From: Candidatus Dormiibacterota bacterium
Lineage (GTDB): Bacteria; Chloroflexota; Dormibacteria; Aeolococcales; Bog-877
DNA length: 52,280 nucleotides
Direction: 5' to 3'
Assembly (NCBI GenBank): GCA_027306595.1
Contig: DAHUZI010000103.1
Location: 1-52,280, forward strand
The translations under genes and the position numbers were made by a program. Of this stretch, positions 36,619-46,731 are shown in pieces (positions within the stretch are counted from its first letter, which is position 1; every line of letters begins with the position of its first letter). The notes below the pieces were generated by a model. It saw only the letters and a list, made by a program, of their open reading frames with translations. It searched no databases and was not told the origin of the DNA.

Positions 36619-37300
36619 CGATCGCTCCTCCGCTCTGGGGTCCGAAGGCCGGGTTGCGTCGCAATGCGGCTTCGATGAGGCGGATCACCCCTCCGGCGAC
36701 CTCGGTCATGGGGCGGTCGGGCCCGGCCAGCGCGTCGAAGGTCTCAAAGCTGGTCAGCATGCACACGGTCCGCAGCAATTCCTCGCGGGTGTGCGAACGG
36801 GGCTGGGGTTCTCCGGCGCCGAGGATTCGGCCGACGATCACGTCCAACGCGGCCCGGCGCCGCTGGTCCCTGCTGGCAATGACCGCCCCGACCTCGGGAT
36901 CGAGGGCGGCCAGGGCGCGGAGCCGGCGCATGACGCATCGGTCCTCGGCCCAGAACCTTGAGAACACACCGACGAGCGTCAGCAACCCCGCGACCGGGTC
37001 GGGGTCGGAGAAGGCGGCGGGCATGCCCGACATGCCGCCCGCGGCGGCGAGGGCGTCGCAAAGCGCTTCGAGCAGCCCGGTCTTCGAGCCGAACTGGTAG
37101 TAGATGGTCGCCTTGGCGACATCGGCCTGCTTGGCGACCGCCTCGACCGTGAACGTCCGGTAGCTGTCCGCCCCGGCCAGCCGCGCGCGAGCCGCGTCGA
37201 TCACCCGCTGGCGGCTCTCGTCAATCTGGCGCTGGCGTTTTCCGAGCTGATAGGGGCGCGGGCTCACGGCGGTTGGCAGCGTCCTCCTCGTCGAATTCAA
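36611..37300 (-). CDS. TetR family transcriptional regulator
   Basis: RQRVIDAARARLAGADSYRTFTVEAVAKQADVAKATIYYQFGSKTGLLEALCDALA. Confidence 0.93.
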   Translation of the reverse strand: MNSTRRTLPTAVSPRPYQLGKRQRQIDESRQRVIDAARARLAGADSYRTFTVEAVAKQADVAKATIYYQFGSKTGLLEALCDALAAAGGMSGMPAAFSDPDPVAGLLTLVGVFSRFWAEDRCVMRRLRALAALDPEVGAVIASRDQRRRAALDVIVGRILGAGEPQPRSHTREELLRTVCMLTSFETFDALAGPDRPMTEVAGGVIRLIEAALRRNPAFGPQSGGAIDD

Positions 37301-38275
37301 TCATACTGGCAGACGGACTGAATAAAGCCCATGAGGCGCGGTGATCGGCCAATCCCGCCATCGAAGCCCTCGGTCGGCACCGGGCCTGGGCGACCGTGGC
37401 GGACCTCGACGGCCTGAGCGTCGAGATCGCCGTCGGCACCAAGTTGGGGCGGGCTCGGTCCGAGCGCGTCGGGGTAGACGGCCACGGGGCGATCTCGCAC
37501 ACCGCCCTGTGGCCCACGCGGGGACGGCGAGCGGGCGGGGTGTCGCCGCGTGCGGCTCGCGCCAGGATGCCAGCATTGCCGGCGGTGCCCGCCCGTCGAC
37601 TCGCGCTCGGCGCGCAGGGACGGCGGCGGGCGCGGCCGGCCGCGGCGACTGCAATGCGCCGGGCCCTGGACGTGATCCCGGCGGCGTAGCCTCGATGGGG
37701 TGGCGTTCGGGCCCCGCGCCAGCTCTCGCGGCCGCCAGGCGGCGCGTGGCGGCCGCCGTGCGCGACCACCCCGCCCACGGCGGCTCGCACCGGCTCCGGC
37801 ACCATGCGCGGTACCGGGATCGGGTCCCGGTGCTCGCCGCCGTCGGGCGCGCGCGTGGGTCCGCGGGGTGGTCATGACGGCGGGCACGCTGCGGGGCGCG
37901 ACCAAGCCCATGTTGACGACCGCGTCGGTGCGGGCCACCCATGCTCGGCGGGCTCGGCCGCGTCGCCGCGCGCCCCATCGCGCGCCAGACCGACTGTGGC
38001 GGCAAGAACGGGCCGGTGGGGTCGGCACCCTCGCTCGACGCTGCCGCCGACGACGCCGGGATGTCGGCGGCCACGCTCCTCGACCAGCTCGCGCAGTCGC
38101 CTGGCCGAACTCGATGCGGATTGCGCGGCGGCTCCTTCCGCTGGAGCTGCGCTCCTAGCAGGCGCGGGGAGACCCTCGGCGCTGGCGCCCATCGGCCGCC
38201 GAGGCCCACTGGCGTGCCCCGGCTCGGCTGAGTCGTCGCGTCCCCCCGCGAACGACGGCCCGGGCGGGCCCGCGA

Positions 38276-39265
38276 TCAGCCGCCGCCACGCCCGAGGAGC
38301 TCCACGGCGTTCCCCGCCAGGATCCGCTCGCGGTCGGCGGTGGGCAGGTCGGCGGCGCGGATCACCTCGAGCTCGTCGACCGGCCACCGTTCACCGTGGT
38401 CAGGTCCGAACGGGAAGTCGGTGCCGAAGAGGATGTGGCCGGGGCCGAAGAAGTCGAGGGCGCAGCGCAGCGCGGCGGGCGAGCCGTTGCTGACCGAGTC
38501 GTTGTAGAAGCGGCGCAGGTGCGCCAGCACCGGGCCGCGCCCGCGCCGGCTCGGCTCGGCCATCCCCAGCCGCCCGTACTCCTCCACCATGTCGTCCGCG
38601 AAGGCCTCGATCCGGCTCGCGTAGTAGGGCACCATCCCGCCCATGTGGTGGGTCACCACCTTGAGGCCGGGATGGCGGTCGAACACCCCGCCCAATACGA
38701 GGCGGAGCATCGCGAGCGTCGTGTCGAAGGGCCAGGCGACCATCCGGTCGAGAAGATCGCGACGGATCCAGTCGTGGAGCGGCGCGTGCTGGGGATGGAT
38801 CCAGATCGGCAGGCCGACCGCCTCGCACCGAGCGTACAGGGGCCACATGGACGGGTCGTCGACCGGCTGCCCCTCGACGTTGGAGAAGATGAGGACCCCC
38901 TTGAGGCCGAGCTCGGTGCGCAGCCGCTCGAGCTCCTGGATCATGACCTCGTCAACCACCGGCAGGACGCCGACCCCGATGAAACGATCGGGATGCGCCG
39001 CGCAGAAGCCGGCGATGCTGTCGTTGGCGATGCGGGTCAGGCGGTGGACGCTCGTTCGGGGGAGCCCGAGCCAGACCGGTGGCCGCGCCAGCACCAGCAC
39101 CTGGCGGTCGATCCCGACCCGGTCCAGGTAGGCGAGGCGGCGCTCGGCGTCGCGCAGGTACGGGCTCTGCTGGCGCAGGCCGAGGAGCTCGGGCGAGGGC
39201 CGGACCGCCAGCAGGGCGTCGATGAGGGGGTCGGGGAACACGTGGGCGTAGGCGTCGATGATCAC
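38276..39265 (-). CDS. Amidohydrolase family protein (ACMSD-like)
   Basis: GTG start; VIIDAYAHVFPDPLIDAL, FIGVGVLPVVDEVMIQELERLRTELGLKGVLIFSNVEGQPVDDP, WIHPQH, LKVVTHHMGGMVPYY, LFGTDFPFG. Confidence 0.92.
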   Translation of the reverse strand: MIIDAYAHVFPDPLIDALLAVRPSPELLGLRQQSPYLRDAERRLAYLDRVGIDRQVLVLARPPVWLGLPRTSVHRLTRIANDSIAGFCAAHPDRFIGVGVLPVVDEVMIQELERLRTELGLKGVLIFSNVEGQPVDDPSMWPLYARCEAVGLPIWIHPQHAPLHDWIRRDLLDRMVAWPFDTTLAMLRLVLGGVFDRHPGLKVVTHHMGGMVPYYASRIEAFADDMVEEYGRLGMAEPSRRGRGPVLAHLRRFYNDSVSNGSPAALRCALDFFGPGHILFGTDFPFGPDHGERWPVDELEVIRAADLPTADRERILAGNAVELLGRGGG

Positions 39266-39314
39266 GAGCGGTCCTCCGGCGCCCGGCGGCCGGCGGAGCC
39301 GGTCCGGCACGCCC

Positions 39315-39704
39315 TCACGAGAGTGCGTTTCCGTTCAGCGTCACCCGGAGCTCGGTGGGGACAGGGGTGCGGAAGGTCTGGGCGGCGTGGCAGGCGCGCT
39401 CGGCGTGGACGACGAGCCGGCGCACCTCATCCGGGCCGGTCGGGCTCTCGACCGCGAGCGCGAAGGTCACCGGCGGGAAGGCACCGGGCGGTCCGCCCAG
39501 CCCGCACTTCTCGCTGACGTCGAAGGTGGCCCGGACGTCCGCCTCCGGCCGAAAGCGGCCGGCCCGCCCGACCATGTGCCGGTCGCGGTCGATGCGGGCG
39601 ACCGCCGCCTGGGTCAGCACCGGCGTCCTCCCGGTGTCGTTGCGAGGTGCCTCGTCGACCTCGCGCATCCGATCGAGGTCAACCCGGCCGTCGGACTCCG
39701 TCAT
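39315..39704 (-). CDS. OsmC family protein
   Basis: ARIDRDRHMVGRAGRFRPEADVRATFDVSEKCGLGGPPGAFPPVTFALAVES...HAERACHAAQTFRTPVPTELRVTLNG. Confidence 0.7.
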   Translation of the reverse strand: MTESDGRVDLDRMREVDEAPRNDTGRTPVLTQAAVARIDRDRHMVGRAGRFRPEADVRATFDVSEKCGLGGPPGAFPPVTFALAVESPTGPDEVRRLVVHAERACHAAQTFRTPVPTELRVTLNGNALS

Positions 39705-42037
39705 CGCGGTTTCTCCTGAAGCCGGCGCCACAACCGCTCGGGCGTGAGCGGGATGTCCACGTGATCGATGCCGAACGGCTGGAGCGCGTCGGCCGCGGCG
39801 TTGGCGAGCGCGGCCGGGACCCCGATCGCCCCCGCCTCGCCCACGCCCTTGGCTCCGAGCGGATTGAGGGGGGACGGCGTGGCGCGGAACTCGGAGCGGA
39901 GCTCGAAGGTGAGCTCCGCCGCGGTCGGGGTCGCGTACGCGATCCAGCTCGCGGTCTGGGGCTGCCCATCGGGGTCGTGCACCACCTCCTCGAACAGGGC
40001 GGCGGCGAGGCCGTGGAGGGCGGCGCCCTCGACCTGGCCATCAGCCAGCCGCGGGTTGAGGATGGTCCCGGCGTCGTCGACGGCGACCAGGCTGCGAACC
40101 GTGGCGGCGCCGGTGGCCCGGTCCACCTCCAGGGCGGCGCAGTAGGCGCCGGCGCCATACAGGAGGCCCGGCAGGGTGAAGCGACCGCTCGCCTCCAGCT
40201 CGGGCAGCCCCTCGGCCAGCCGGTGGGCGCCCTCCTCGGCGGCCGCCCGGGCGATGTCGCCGAGGGTAGCGGAGCGCGACGGCGGGCCGTCGGCGACGAA
40301 CCGGCCCGCCTCCCAGCGCAGCTCGGCCTCGGGCGCGTCGAGGAGGTGGGCGGCCCAGCTGCGCAGCCGCGCCCGCAGCGCCTCGGCGACGGTCTGGACC
40401 GCCGAGCCGCCGACCGCCGCCGACCGGCTCCCGTAGGTGCCCACCCCCGCCGGGACGTCGTCGGAGTCCCCCTGGCGGACCTCGACCTGGTCCGGGTCGA
40501 CCCCGAGGACGTCGGCCGCCACCTGGGCGAAGGTGGTCTGGTGCCCCTGCCCGTGCGCGCTGGAGCCGGTGCGGACCACAACGGTCCCCTTGGGGGTGAG
40601 CCCGACCGACGCCGACTCCCACAGCCCGCCCCCCGACGACTCGACCATGAGGGCGACGCCGATCCCGAAGACCGAGCCCCGGGCGCGCCGGTCGACCTGG
40701 CGGGCGCGCCATCCCGCGTAGTCGAAGACGGCGAGGGCCCGGTCCAGCAGGCCGGCGTAGTCGCCGGAGTCATACACGGCGCCGACGGCGGACCGGTACG
40801 GGAAACGGTCGCGGGCGATGAGATTGCGGCGCCGGATCTCGACCGGATCGAGGCCCAGCCGGCGGGCGGCGAGGTCGCAGAGCCGCTCGATGGTGTGGGT
40901 CGCCTCCGGGCGCCCCGCGCCCCGCAGCGGCCCGGTGGGCGTCTTGTTGGTCGCGACCCCCACGACCTCGACGTCGGCGGCCGGGATGTCGTAGGCGCCG
41001 GTGAGGAGCGTCGCGAGCGAGAGGGCGACCACCTGGGTGTGGCCGAGCAGGTAGGCGCCGAGGTCGGCAACGGCCCGCGCCCGGAGCCCGAGGAAGCGGC
41101 CGTCCCTCGCCACCGCGAGCGTGGCCGTCACGTCCCAGCCCCGCCCCTGGTAGGCGGCGAGGAAGCTCTCCGTGCGCGTCTCCACCCAGACCACCGGGCG
41201 GCGGAGCTCGAGCGCGCACCAGGCCGCGACGGCGTGCTCCGCGGAAAGGCCGCCCTTGCTCCCGAAGGCGCCGCCGGTGTCCGCCACCACGACCCGGGTC
41301 CGCTCCCGTGGCCGGTCGAGGACCCAGCAGAGCTGGGCGAGCGGCCGGTGGGGGTCCTGGCTGGAGCAGTGGAGGGTGAGCCGGTCGGTCTCGGGGTCGT
41401 GGACCGCGACGCAGCCCCGGGGTTCGATCGGCGCGGGGGCGAGCCGGGGGATCCGGATGCGGCCCTCGACGAGTTCGGCGGCGTCGGCGAAGGCCCGGTC
41501 CACGTCGCCGCTCCCGGTCCGCCCGCGCAGGAGGACGTTGTCCGGCGCCGCCCCGTGGAGAGGGGCGGCGCCGGACACCGCCAGCTCGGGGTCGACGACC
41601 GTCGGCAGCGGCTCGAGGTCGAGCACGATCCGCTCGACGGCGTCGGCGGCCGCGGCTCGGGAGACGGCGACGACCGCGGCCACCGCCTCGCCCACGAAGC
41701 GCACGATCCCCTCGGCGAGGCACGGCATCGCGGCCTCGGCCAGCCAGAAGCTGGGCGGAACCGGCACCTGCCGGAGGGGGAGCGGGCGGACCCTGCCGGC
41801 GAGATCGGCCGCGGTCACCACCTTCAGGATGCCCGGCATCGCGAGCGCGGCGGCCGCATCCACACCCCGGATCCGGGCGTGGGCGAGTGGGCTCCGGCAG
41901 AAGGCGAGGTGGACGGCGCCCTCGACGCGCAGGTCGTCGATGAAGCGGCCGGCCCCGGTGACGAGCCCGGGGTCCTCGCGCCGGCGCAGCGGGCGTCCGA
42001 CGAAGGGGCGCGGGGGCCCGGGAGCCGCCGTGCTCAT
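39701..42037 (-). CDS. Xanthine dehydrogenase family protein, molybdopterin-binding subunit (form II CoxL-like)
   Basis: 779 codons; GRPLRRREDPGLVTGAGRFIDDL, ADTGGAFGSKGG, GPLRGAGRPEATHTIERL (form-II-like loop), GAKGVGEAGAIGVPAALANA (catalytic Glu). Confidence 0.94.
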   Translation of the reverse strand: MSTAAPGPPRPFVGRPLRRREDPGLVTGAGRFIDDLRVEGAVHLAFCRSPLAHARIRGVDAAAALAMPGILKVVTAADLAGRVRPLPLRQVPVPPSFWLAEAAMPCLAEGIVRFVGEAVAAVVAVSRAAAADAVERIVLDLEPLPTVVDPELAVSGAAPLHGAAPDNVLLRGRTGSGDVDRAFADAAELVEGRIRIPRLAPAPIEPRGCVAVHDPETDRLTLHCSSQDPHRPLAQLCWVLDRPRERTRVVVADTGGAFGSKGGLSAEHAVAAWCALELRRPVVWVETRTESFLAAYQGRGWDVTATLAVARDGRFLGLRARAVADLGAYLLGHTQVVALSLATLLTGAYDIPAADVEVVGVATNKTPTGPLRGAGRPEATHTIERLCDLAARRLGLDPVEIRRRNLIARDRFPYRSAVGAVYDSGDYAGLLDRALAVFDYAGWRARQVDRRARGSVFGIGVALMVESSGGGLWESASVGLTPKGTVVVRTGSSAHGQGHQTTFAQVAADVLGVDPDQVEVRQGDSDDVPAGVGTYGSRSAAVGGSAVQTVAEALRARLRSWAAHLLDAPEAELRWEAGRFVADGPPSRSATLGDIARAAAEEGAHRLAEGLPELEASGRFTLPGLLYGAGAYCAALEVDRATGAATVRSLVAVDDAGTILNPRLADGQVEGAALHGLAAALFEEVVHDPDGQPQTASWIAYATPTAAELTFELRSEFRATPSPLNPLGAKGVGEAGAIGVPAALANAAADALQPFGIDHVDIPLTPERLWRRLQEKPR

Positions 42038-43674
42038 GGGCGGGCGGCGGGGGCGGCGGGGGCGGCGAGCCCGGCGACCAGCGCCTTCTTCGACACCTTG
42101 CCGAAGGGCGAGAGCGGGAACGCGTCCATCACCTCGAGCCGCTCGGGCAGCTTGTACTTGGCGACGCCGAGGCCGAGGAGGTGCTCGGCCAGCTCTGCGA
42201 GCGAGAGCCCGCCACCGGGACCGCAGACGACGCACGCGCACATGCGCTCGCCCAGGACCGGATCGGGGACGGCGACGCAGGCGACGTTGCGCACCTGGGG
42301 GTGCGTGAGGATCAGGTTCTCCACCTCCTCGCAGCTGATCTTCTCGCCGCCGCGGTTGACCAGATCCTTGATCCGGCCCTCGACCAGGAAGGCGCCAGAC
42401 GGGTGGCGCCGCAAGAGGTCGCCGGAGCGGTAGAAGCCGTCGGGGGTGAACACCCGCCGGTTGTAGTCGGGCACGCGATAGTAGCCGCGCAGGGTGTAGG
42501 GACCGCGCACGGTGAGCTCCCCGGCCTCGCCGTCCTCGACCTCGCGGCCGTCCTCGTCGGTGAGGCGCACCTCGTCGTCGGGCGAGACCGGGAAGCCCAC
42601 CGTCTCCATCCGAACCGCCTCGGGGTCCGTCGGACGGGTGAAGAAGAGGGTGCCCTCGCTCATCCCGAAGTTCTCCTGGACGAAGGCGTTCGGGAAGGCG
42701 TCCGCCATCCGCCGCCGCACCTCCGGCTGCAGCCGCTGGCCCCCCGACTGGAGGAGACGGACCGAGTGCAGATCGCGTCCCCGGGCCGCGGGATCCGAGA
42801 GCCAGCGAATGTAGAGCGCCGGCACCGCGCCGATGTGGGTGACCCGGTGGCGCTCCACCAAGGGGAACACCGCCTCGGCCCGGGTGCTGGCGCCGATCAC
42901 GACCCGCGCGCCGGCCATGAGGAAGCCCTGGACCCCAGGACAGGCGAGCGGCATGTTGTGGGCGAGCGGCAGGACGCAGAGCTGGACGCTGGCCTCGCCG
43001 ATAGCCTGCACCGCCATCGCCGCCCTCGTGTTGTACAGGTAGTCGTTGTGGGTCCTGGGGATCAGCTTGGGGATGCCGGTGGTCCCGCCGGAGAGGAGGA
43101 GGGCGCAGGGGTCGTCCGGGTCGACTGGCACCGAAGGCGGGTGAGGGGCGACCCCGGCCGCCCGCAGGGCCGCATCGACCCGGGCCGCCGCCAGCTCGTC
43201 GAGTCCGACGACCTGGCGGAGGCTCGGGTGGGCGGCGCCCACCACACGGGCCAGCTCGGGGTCGGCGGTCACGTAGCCGGCTGCGCCCGTGAGCGCGACG
43301 AAATGGTCGATCTCGTGGCGGCGGTGGGGCGCCAGGGCCAGGATCGGGATCACCCCGAGCTTCTGGCAGGCGAAGTAGAGGACCAGGAACTCGGGCGAGT
43401 TGGGCAGGTGCACCACCAGGCGGTCGCGCCGGCCCAGGCCGAGATGGTGCAGCCAGGCGGCGAGAGCCGCGGCTTGTCGGCCCAGCTCCCGGTAGGAGAT
43501 CACCTCGTCGCCCCAGAGCAGCGCCGGGCGGTCACCGTGGCGCTGGAACAGGGCGGAGAAGACCTCGTCAATCGTCTCGTCGCGCCAGTAGCCGCGGGCC
43601 CGGTAGCGGGCGGCGAACTCGGGCGGATAGGGGACGACCCCGTCCAGGGGGACGTGATCGGCGAGCACCACCAC
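42034..43674 (-). CDS. (2,3-dihydroxybenzoyl)adenylate synthase-like acyl-AMP ligase
   Basis: LLLSGGTTGIPKLIPRTHNDYLYNTRAA, ENFGMSEGTLFFTR, GFYRSGDLLRRHPSGAFLVEGRIKDLVNRGGEKISCEEVENLI, FGKVSKKALV. Confidence 0.92.
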   Translation of the reverse strand: MVVLADHVPLDGVVPYPPEFAARYRARGYWRDETIDEVFSALFQRHGDRPALLWGDEVISYRELGRQAAALAAWLHHLGLGRRDRLVVHLPNSPEFLVLYFACQKLGVIPILALAPHRRHEIDHFVALTGAAGYVTADPELARVVGAAHPSLRQVVGLDELAAARVDAALRAAGVAPHPPSVPVDPDDPCALLLSGGTTGIPKLIPRTHNDYLYNTRAAMAVQAIGEASVQLCVLPLAHNMPLACPGVQGFLMAGARVVIGASTRAEAVFPLVERHRVTHIGAVPALYIRWLSDPAARGRDLHSVRLLQSGGQRLQPEVRRRMADAFPNAFVQENFGMSEGTLFFTRPTDPEAVRMETVGFPVSPDDEVRLTDEDGREVEDGEAGELTVRGPYTLRGYYRVPDYNRRVFTPDGFYRSGDLLRRHPSGAFLVEGRIKDLVNRGGEKISCEEVENLILTHPQVRNVACVAVPDPVLGERMCACVVCGPGGGLSLAELAEHLLGLGVAKYKLPERLEVMDAFPLSPFGKVSKKALVAGLAAPAAPAARP

Positions 43675-43675
43675 C

Positions 43676-44443
43676 TCAGGTGGTCGCCGAGAACCCGCCG
43701 TCGATGACGACGATCTCGCCGGTCACGAAGGGGTGGCCCGTGATCAGGGCGCAGATGGTGGCGGCGACGTCGTCGGGGGTGGCGCAGCGGCGCAGCGGGG
43801 TCAGTCGTGCCCGCCGCTCCATCAGCTGCTCGTAGTGGTCCCCGAGCGCCTCGGCCATCCACTCCCCGACCATCCAGCCCGGCGCCACCGCGTTGACCCG
43901 GATCGCCGGGCCGAGGGCGCCGGCCAGGGTGCGGGTGAGGTTGGCGACGGCCGCCTTGCTGGCCGCGTACGGGAACGGCTGGGCCGATGGCCGCAGCCCG
44001 GCGATGCTGGCGCAGTTGACGATCGCGCCCGAGGCCGCGCGACGGAGGAGCGGCACGCATGCACGGGTCACCTGGAACAGCCCGCGGACATTGACCGCGA
44101 AGACCCGATCCCAGTCGTCGAGGGCGAGGCCCTCGAGGTCGGCTTGGGGCGTCGGGATGGTCGTGCCGGCGTTGTTGACAAGGGCGTCGAGCCGGCCGAA
44201 GGTCGCCTCCAGCTCGGCCGCCATGGCGCGCACCGCCCCCTCGTCGGCGACGTCCGCCTGGCACAGGAGGGTGCGGACGCCCAGCGGCTCCATCGCTCGG
44301 GCCACCGCCTTCGCCGCGTCATGGCTGCGGCTGAAGTTCAGGGCCACGTCGAACCCCGCCCGGCCAAGGGCGAGGGCGGTGGCCCGCCCGATCCCGCGCG
44401 TGGCGCCGGTCACCAGCGCCGCCGGCCGGACCCCCTCCGTCAC
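43676..44443 (-). CDS. SDR family oxidoreductase
   Basis: GTG start; ALVTGATRGIGRATALAL, VNNAGTT, ASIAGLRPSAQPFPYAASKAAV, VTGEIVVIDGGFS. Confidence 0.92.
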   Translation of the reverse strand: MTEGVRPAALVTGATRGIGRATALALGRAGFDVALNFSRSHDAAKAVARAMEPLGVRTLLCQADVADEGAVRAMAAELEATFGRLDALVNNAGTTIPTPQADLEGLALDDWDRVFAVNVRGLFQVTRACVPLLRRAASGAIVNCASIAGLRPSAQPFPYAASKAAVANLTRTLAGALGPAIRVNAVAPGWMVGEWMAEALGDHYEQLMERRARLTPLRRCATPDDVAATICALITGHPFVTGEIVVIDGGFSATT

Positions 44444-44463
44444 CGCCCCGATCCCAGGCCGGC

Positions 44464-45348
44464 TCAGCCGACCCCGCGCTCGGCCAGCGGTGCCGGTCGC
44501 GCCGCCGTCAGCCCGAGGACGCGCTCGGCGTTCTCGTGGAAGACCTTTGCCATCACCGACTCGGTGTAGCCGAGCGCGCGCCACTCCCGGAAGAGCCGCT
44601 CGTACGGAAGGCTCGGGTAGTCGCTGCCGAACATGACCTTGTCCTGGAGCCGGCCGCGGATGTCGCGCTTGAGCCCCTCTGGGAAGTGACGGGGCGCCCA
44701 GCCCGACAGCTCCCAGTACACGTTGCCCTTGTGGAGGGCGACGGCGGTCATCTCCTCGACCCAGGGCCAGCCCGGATGGGCGGCGACGATCGTGAGCTTG
44801 GGGAAATTGGCCGCCAGCTCGTCGATGGTGAGCGGATGGGCGTGCCGGAGCCTGGCCCCGAGCCCGCCCGGCAGGCCCGCGCCCATGCCGGTCGTCCCGA
44901 CATCGATCATGACCGGCGCGCGAAGCTGGGCGATCGCCTCGAACAGGGGAAAGAACCGGGGATCGTCGACGGCGAACCGGCCCATGATCGGATGGAAGTG
45001 GAAGCCGAGGACGCCAAGGTCGCGGACCTGGGCCTCGACCGCCGCCACCGCCGCCCGGCCCTTGAGCGGGTCGACCGCCCCCCACGCCTGGAGGATCGTG
45101 TCAGGGTGCCGGTCCCGCATCCCGGCGACGTAGGCGCTGGTGCAGGGCGGTGCCCCGGTCGCCGATTCGATGTCGAAGGCGACGAGCACCGCCTCCACCC
45201 CCGCCCCGCGGAAGTCGGCCACAACCTCCTCCTCCGCCCTGGCGACCCAGTCGCGCTTCCAGTAGGCGCCCAGCGCCTCGACGAACGGACCCTGGGAGTC
45301 GATCCAGGGTTGGGTTCCGGGGTAGCAGTGGAGGTCGACGATCCGCAT
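44464..45348 (-). CDS. Amidohydrolase family protein
   Basis: MRIVDLHCYPGTQPWID, GVLGFHFHPIMGRFAVDDP, PVMIDVGTTGMG, LTIVAAHPGWPWVEEM, VMFGSDYPSLPYERL. Confidence 0.9.
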   Translation of the reverse strand: MRIVDLHCYPGTQPWIDSQGPFVEALGAYWKRDWVARAEEEVVADFRGAGVEAVLVAFDIESATGAPPCTSAYVAGMRDRHPDTILQAWGAVDPLKGRAAVAAVEAQVRDLGVLGFHFHPIMGRFAVDDPRFFPLFEAIAQLRAPVMIDVGTTGMGAGLPGGLGARLRHAHPLTIDELAANFPKLTIVAAHPGWPWVEEMTAVALHKGNVYWELSGWAPRHFPEGLKRDIRGRLQDKVMFGSDYPSLPYERLFREWRALGYTESVMAKVFHENAERVLGLTAARPAPLAERGVG

Positions 45349-45435
45349 GGTTCCGGTAGTCCTCACTCGGGTAGGTACCGAAACGATAGCGCGCCCCGGA
45401 TGACGGTGGCTATCGCCCCCCCGGAGCCCGATCGC

Positions 45436-46731
45436 TCAGTGCGCCGGTGGCCGGGCCGGTCGGCGGCGGATCGGATGCATGACCCTCACGAGCAGCCGGG
45501 ACGGGCCCGGCTCCTCGTCGGTGGCGCCCTCGCCGCCAGCGAGCGGCCAGACGATCGCGAACCGGGCCCCGCCACCGACCCGATTGGTGACCTCCCAGCG
45601 CCCCCTGGTGCCCCGGACCACGGAGTCGGCGATCGCCAGGCCGAGCCCCGCCCCCTCGCCCTGCGGGGTGGCCCGGTGGAAGCGGTCGAAGATGCGCGGG
45701 AGCTCCGCCTCGGGGACGCCCTCGCCGTCATCGGTGACCGCCAGCTCGGCGCGACGCCCGGGGACGGCGCGCACCCGAAGGTCGACACGCGAGCGGGCGT
45801 GCCGGCAGGCGTTGTCGACGAGGACGCCGACCAGGCGATCCATCCACTCGACCGGCGCGCAGACCGACACCACCTTCTGGGGGGCGTCAACCGCGACCTG
45901 CAGGGAGCGCGCCCTGGCCAGGGGCCGGAAGCGCGCCGCACCCAGCTGGGCGGCGGTCACGAGGTCGAGGGGCACCGGGGTCGGCGGCTCGGGCTGGGAG
46001 TCGAACCGGGCCAGCCAGAGGAGGTCCTCGACGATGTGGCGCATCCGCTCCACCTCCTCGCTCACGCGCACCAAGGCCGGGCGCAGGCTCGGCGCCGTGC
46101 CGGTGAGGGCGAGGTTGGCCTCCGCCTGGATGACGGTCAGGGGGGTGCGCAGCTCGTGGGAGGCGTCGGCGGTGAAGGCGAGCTGGTGCTGGCGCATCCG
46201 CTCCACCGGTCCGGCCACCCGACTCCCGATCGCCAGCGCGCCCGCGAAGACGAGCACGCAGAGGAGGGGGCCGACGACCAGCTCGGCCCGCACGAGGTCG
46301 CCGGTCAGGCTGGCGACCGGCGCCAGGCTGGTCCCCACCACGACGCGGCCAAGCTCGGGCAGCCGCCGTCCCAGGATCCGAAAGCTGGTCCCCTCGACGG
46401 TGGCCGTGGTCGGCCCGCCAACCGTGCACAGCGCCGGGGGCAGGGTGGGGGCGGCCCCCGCCGAAAGGCAGCGGCCGTCGCGGACGGTCCACACGAAGAT
46501 CGGCTGGTCGAGGTCGTAGTGGGGGGTCGTGTCGGTGATCGGCACCCGGCCGGCCGCGACCCGGTCGATCGGCTCCCGGAGCCGGTGGTCGACGGCCCCG
46601 GTGAGGAGGTTCGACACCAGGATGTCGGTGGCGGTGAGCGCCGCGCCGAGCCCGGCGGCCACCAGCAGGGTGGCGATCCCCGCGGTTCGAAGGGCGTGCC
46701 GCCGGAGAGCGCTCGAGGGGCCCCGCGTCAT
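45436..46731 (-). CDS. Two-component sensor histidine kinase
   Basis: TM segments; H-box FTADASHELRTPLTVIQAEA; N-box GVLVDNACRHA; G-boxes VTDDGEGVP and GEGAGLGLAIADSVV. Confidence 0.95.
   Translation of the reverse strand: MTRGPSSALRRHALRTAGIATLLVAAGLGAALTATDILVSNLLTGAVDHRLREPIDRVAAGRVPITDTTPHYDLDQPIFVWTVRDGRCLSAGAAPTLPPALCTVGGPTTATVEGTSFRILGRRLPELGRVVVGTSLAPVASLTGDLVRAELVVGPLLCVLVFAGALAIGSRVAGPVERMRQHQLAFTADASHELRTPLTVIQAEANLALTGTAPSLRPALVRVSEEVERMRHIVEDLLWLARFDSQPEPPTPVPLDLVTAAQLGAARFRPLARARSLQVAVDAPQKVVSVCAPVEWMDRLVGVLVDNACRHARSRVDLRVRAVPGRRAELAVTDDGEGVPEAELPRIFDRFHRATPQGEGAGLGLAIADSVVRGTRGRWEVTNRVGGGARFAIVWPLAGGEGATDEEPGPSRLLVRVMHPIRRRPARPPAH

Noticed and set aside
39647-42433. 928-aa plus-strand ORF (and similar long ORFs such as 13126-14523, 21428-23566, 31321-33294, 50320-51846)
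   Set aside because: Antisense or shadow ORFs of high-GC genes: Arg/Gly/Asp/His- or Pro-rich with no recognisable domains, opposite well-supported CDSs or extending past their real starts.
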